A DNA stretch of 37,170 nt from IMG/VR virus record IMGVR_UViG_3300048597_000656, positions 1-37,170 of that record. One strand, written 5' to 3'. Made by a program: the position numbers and the translations under genes. The DNA is from a virus. The notes under the pieces were generated by a model that was not told the origin of the DNA, searched no databases, and saw only the letters and a program-made list of their open reading frames with translations. The number at the start of each line of letters is the position of its first letter. Positions within the stretch are counted from its first letter, which is position 1. Below, piece after piece: positions 36,182 through 37,170 of this stretch.

Positions 36182-37170
36182 CGCAACGGCGCTGTCCCGC
36201 CGGCCACCCGCTGCTCGAGCGGATGTACTGGAAGCACGGGGCCTACTACTACGTCGAGCGCGGAGAATGGCAGCGGCTCGCCGCGTCCTATCGCGCCGCG
36301 CTGCAGGCGTACGGCCGGCGCACCGCCGAGCCGACTGGCGCGATGGCGGATCTGGTGCGCGATGCCCTGCCCGGCCTGACGCACGGCAAGGCCGCGTCCA
36401 CGGTCCGGCAGTACCGCTACGCCGCGATGCAGGTTGCGCACATGCTCGGCGACCTGGAGCCCGCGCAGGTCACGCAGGCCGACGTCTACGACATGCTCGA
36501 CCAGCTCCGCGACACGCCGAACATGGCGAACCGCATCCTCACGGTCGCCCGGCTGGTGTTCAAGCACGCGGTGAAGCGCCGGCTGATCGCGAACAACCCG
36601 TGCACGGGCGTGGACCGCTTCGAGGAGAAGCAGCGGGACCGCTACCTGACGGACGACGAACTGGCCGCGATCCGGGCGAAGGCCGGACCCCGGCTGCAGG
36701 TCATCATCGACCTCCTGTACTTGACCGGCCAGCGCGTCGCGGACGTGCTTGCCATCCGGCGCTCCGACCTGACGGACGACGGCATCCAGTTCCAGCAGGG
36801 TAAGACGGCCATCCGTCGGACGGTCGCCTGGAACGACGACCTACGGGCCGCGGTGGAGGCCGCGAAGGCACTGACCGGGGTCGTGACCAGCCTGACGCTG
36901 CTCCGGGGCCGCTGGGGCGGTCCGGTGGACTACAAGAGCGTGCAGGAGCAGTGGACGCGGGCCTGCCGGCTGGCGGGCGTGGCAGACGCCCACATCCACG
37001 ACGTGCGGGCGAAGTCGGCGACCGACGCGGAGGCCGCGGGCCTGAACCCGACGGCGCTGCTCGGCCACACGTCGCCCGCGATGACCGCCAGGTACCTCCG
37101 GTTGAAGCGCTCGCCGGTCGTTCAGGGGCCGGGGTTTAGACAAGCGTCAGACAGGGCGAAAAATGTCTAG
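36178..37170 (+). CDS. int: tyrosine recombinase, phage integrase
   Basis: The 330-residue protein has an N-terminal arm-binding part, a SAM-like core-binding domain (about 55-145, STVRQYRYAAMQVAHMLGDL) and a catalytic domain with LTGQRVADVLAI (Arg), QQGKTAIRR (Lys), HIHDVRAKSATDAEA (His and Arg), LLGHTSPAMTARYLR (His and Tyr). It integrates and excises the prophage. It is the last gene of the recombination operon rather than having its own promoter, so it is under the same operators. The stop codon is the last triplet of the window. Confidence 0.95.
   Translation: MTQRRCPAGHPLLERMYWKHGAYYYVERGEWQRLAASYRAALQAYGRRTAEPTGAMADLVRDALPGLTHGKAASTVRQYRYAAMQVAHMLGDLEPAQVTQADVYDMLDQLRDTPNMANRILTVARLVFKHAVKRRLIANNPCTGVDRFEEKQRDRYLTDDELAAIRAKAGPRLQVIIDLLYLTGQRVADVLAIRRSDLTDDGIQFQQGKTAIRRTVAWNDDLRAAVEAAKALTGVVTSLTLLRGRWGGPVDYKSVQEQWTRACRLAGVADAHIHDVRAKSATDAEAAGLNPTALLGHTSPAMTARYLRLKRSPVVQGPGFRQASDRAKNV

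Noticed and set aside
37105-37170. Attachment site inside the end of the integrase gene
   Set aside because: Only a weak TAGACA/TGTCTA inverted repeat is seen, and without the host flank no direct repeat can be shown.
1-37170. tRNA genes, insertion sequences, reverse transcriptase or diversity-generating elements
   Set aside because: I looked for cloverleaf-like arms, transposase motifs and RT motifs and saw none that I could support.

Overview
The window looks like a nearly complete temperate, tailed bacteriophage genome of siphovirus type, read as an integrated prophage. A tyrosine integrase ends on the last base of the window and the lysis cassette lies at the other end, which is the usual layout of a lambda-like prophage. 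The DNA is very GC-rich throughout, with GTG starts, and most neighbouring genes overlap as ATGA, GTGA or TGATG. The host is probably a high-GC proteobacterium. A cargo gene with a PEP-CTERM sorting signal points to a host with an exosortase system, such as many Burkholderiales or Rhodocyclales; this is inference, not proof.

Layout, right to left. 33.8-37.2 kb (+): a recombination/integration operon with three small genes, a RecE-like PD-(D/E)XK nuclease, its probable ssDNA-binding partner, a small HTH protein, a DUF4224-type excisionase candidate and the integrase. 33.2-33.8 kb: the switch, with an XRE repressor (+) and a divergent Cro/YdaS-like gene (-). Both sides of the repressor gene carry the same 16-bp operator motif at 21-bp spacing, placed over two nearly identical promoters. 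27.8-33.2 kb (-): the early operon, with a ribbon-helix-helix protein, a PD-(D/E)XK protein, a primase-helicase candidate, an iteron/palindrome region that looks like an origin, a small HTH protein, a RuvC-like resolvase and a possible late activator. 26.9-27.5 kb (+): the PEP-CTERM cargo gene, oriented against both flanking operons.

0.25-26.75 kb (-): the late operon. It starts with an unusual block (17.3-26.75 kb) of fibre-like and surface-like proteins placed before the terminase: a parallel beta-helix tailspike candidate, jelly-roll/Ig-like proteins, a tail-hub-like protein, a signal-peptide protein, and a protein with about 14 copies of a 20-residue repeat. Two HNH endonuclease genes follow, then a canonical HK97-type packaging and head set (P27-type TerS, TerL, portal, S78 protease, HK97 capsid, connector, head closure, gp10-like, DUF3168 terminator). 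Next come the tail tube, a tail assembly chaperone pair joined by a GGGAAAC -1 frameshift site, a short tape measure, and tail tip proteins including a DUF6950 peptidase. The lysis genes come last: a CHAP/NlpC-like endolysin, a holin, and Rz with Rz1 embedded in it.

How it works together: the repressor would silence both the early (-) operon and the recombination/integrase (+) operon through the shared operators. On induction the early operon replicates the genome and a Q-like product may switch on the long late operon. The most unusual parts are the PEP-CTERM cargo, the pre-terminase fibre block with its repeat protein and exported protein, the iteron region and the duplicated operator/promoter arrangement.
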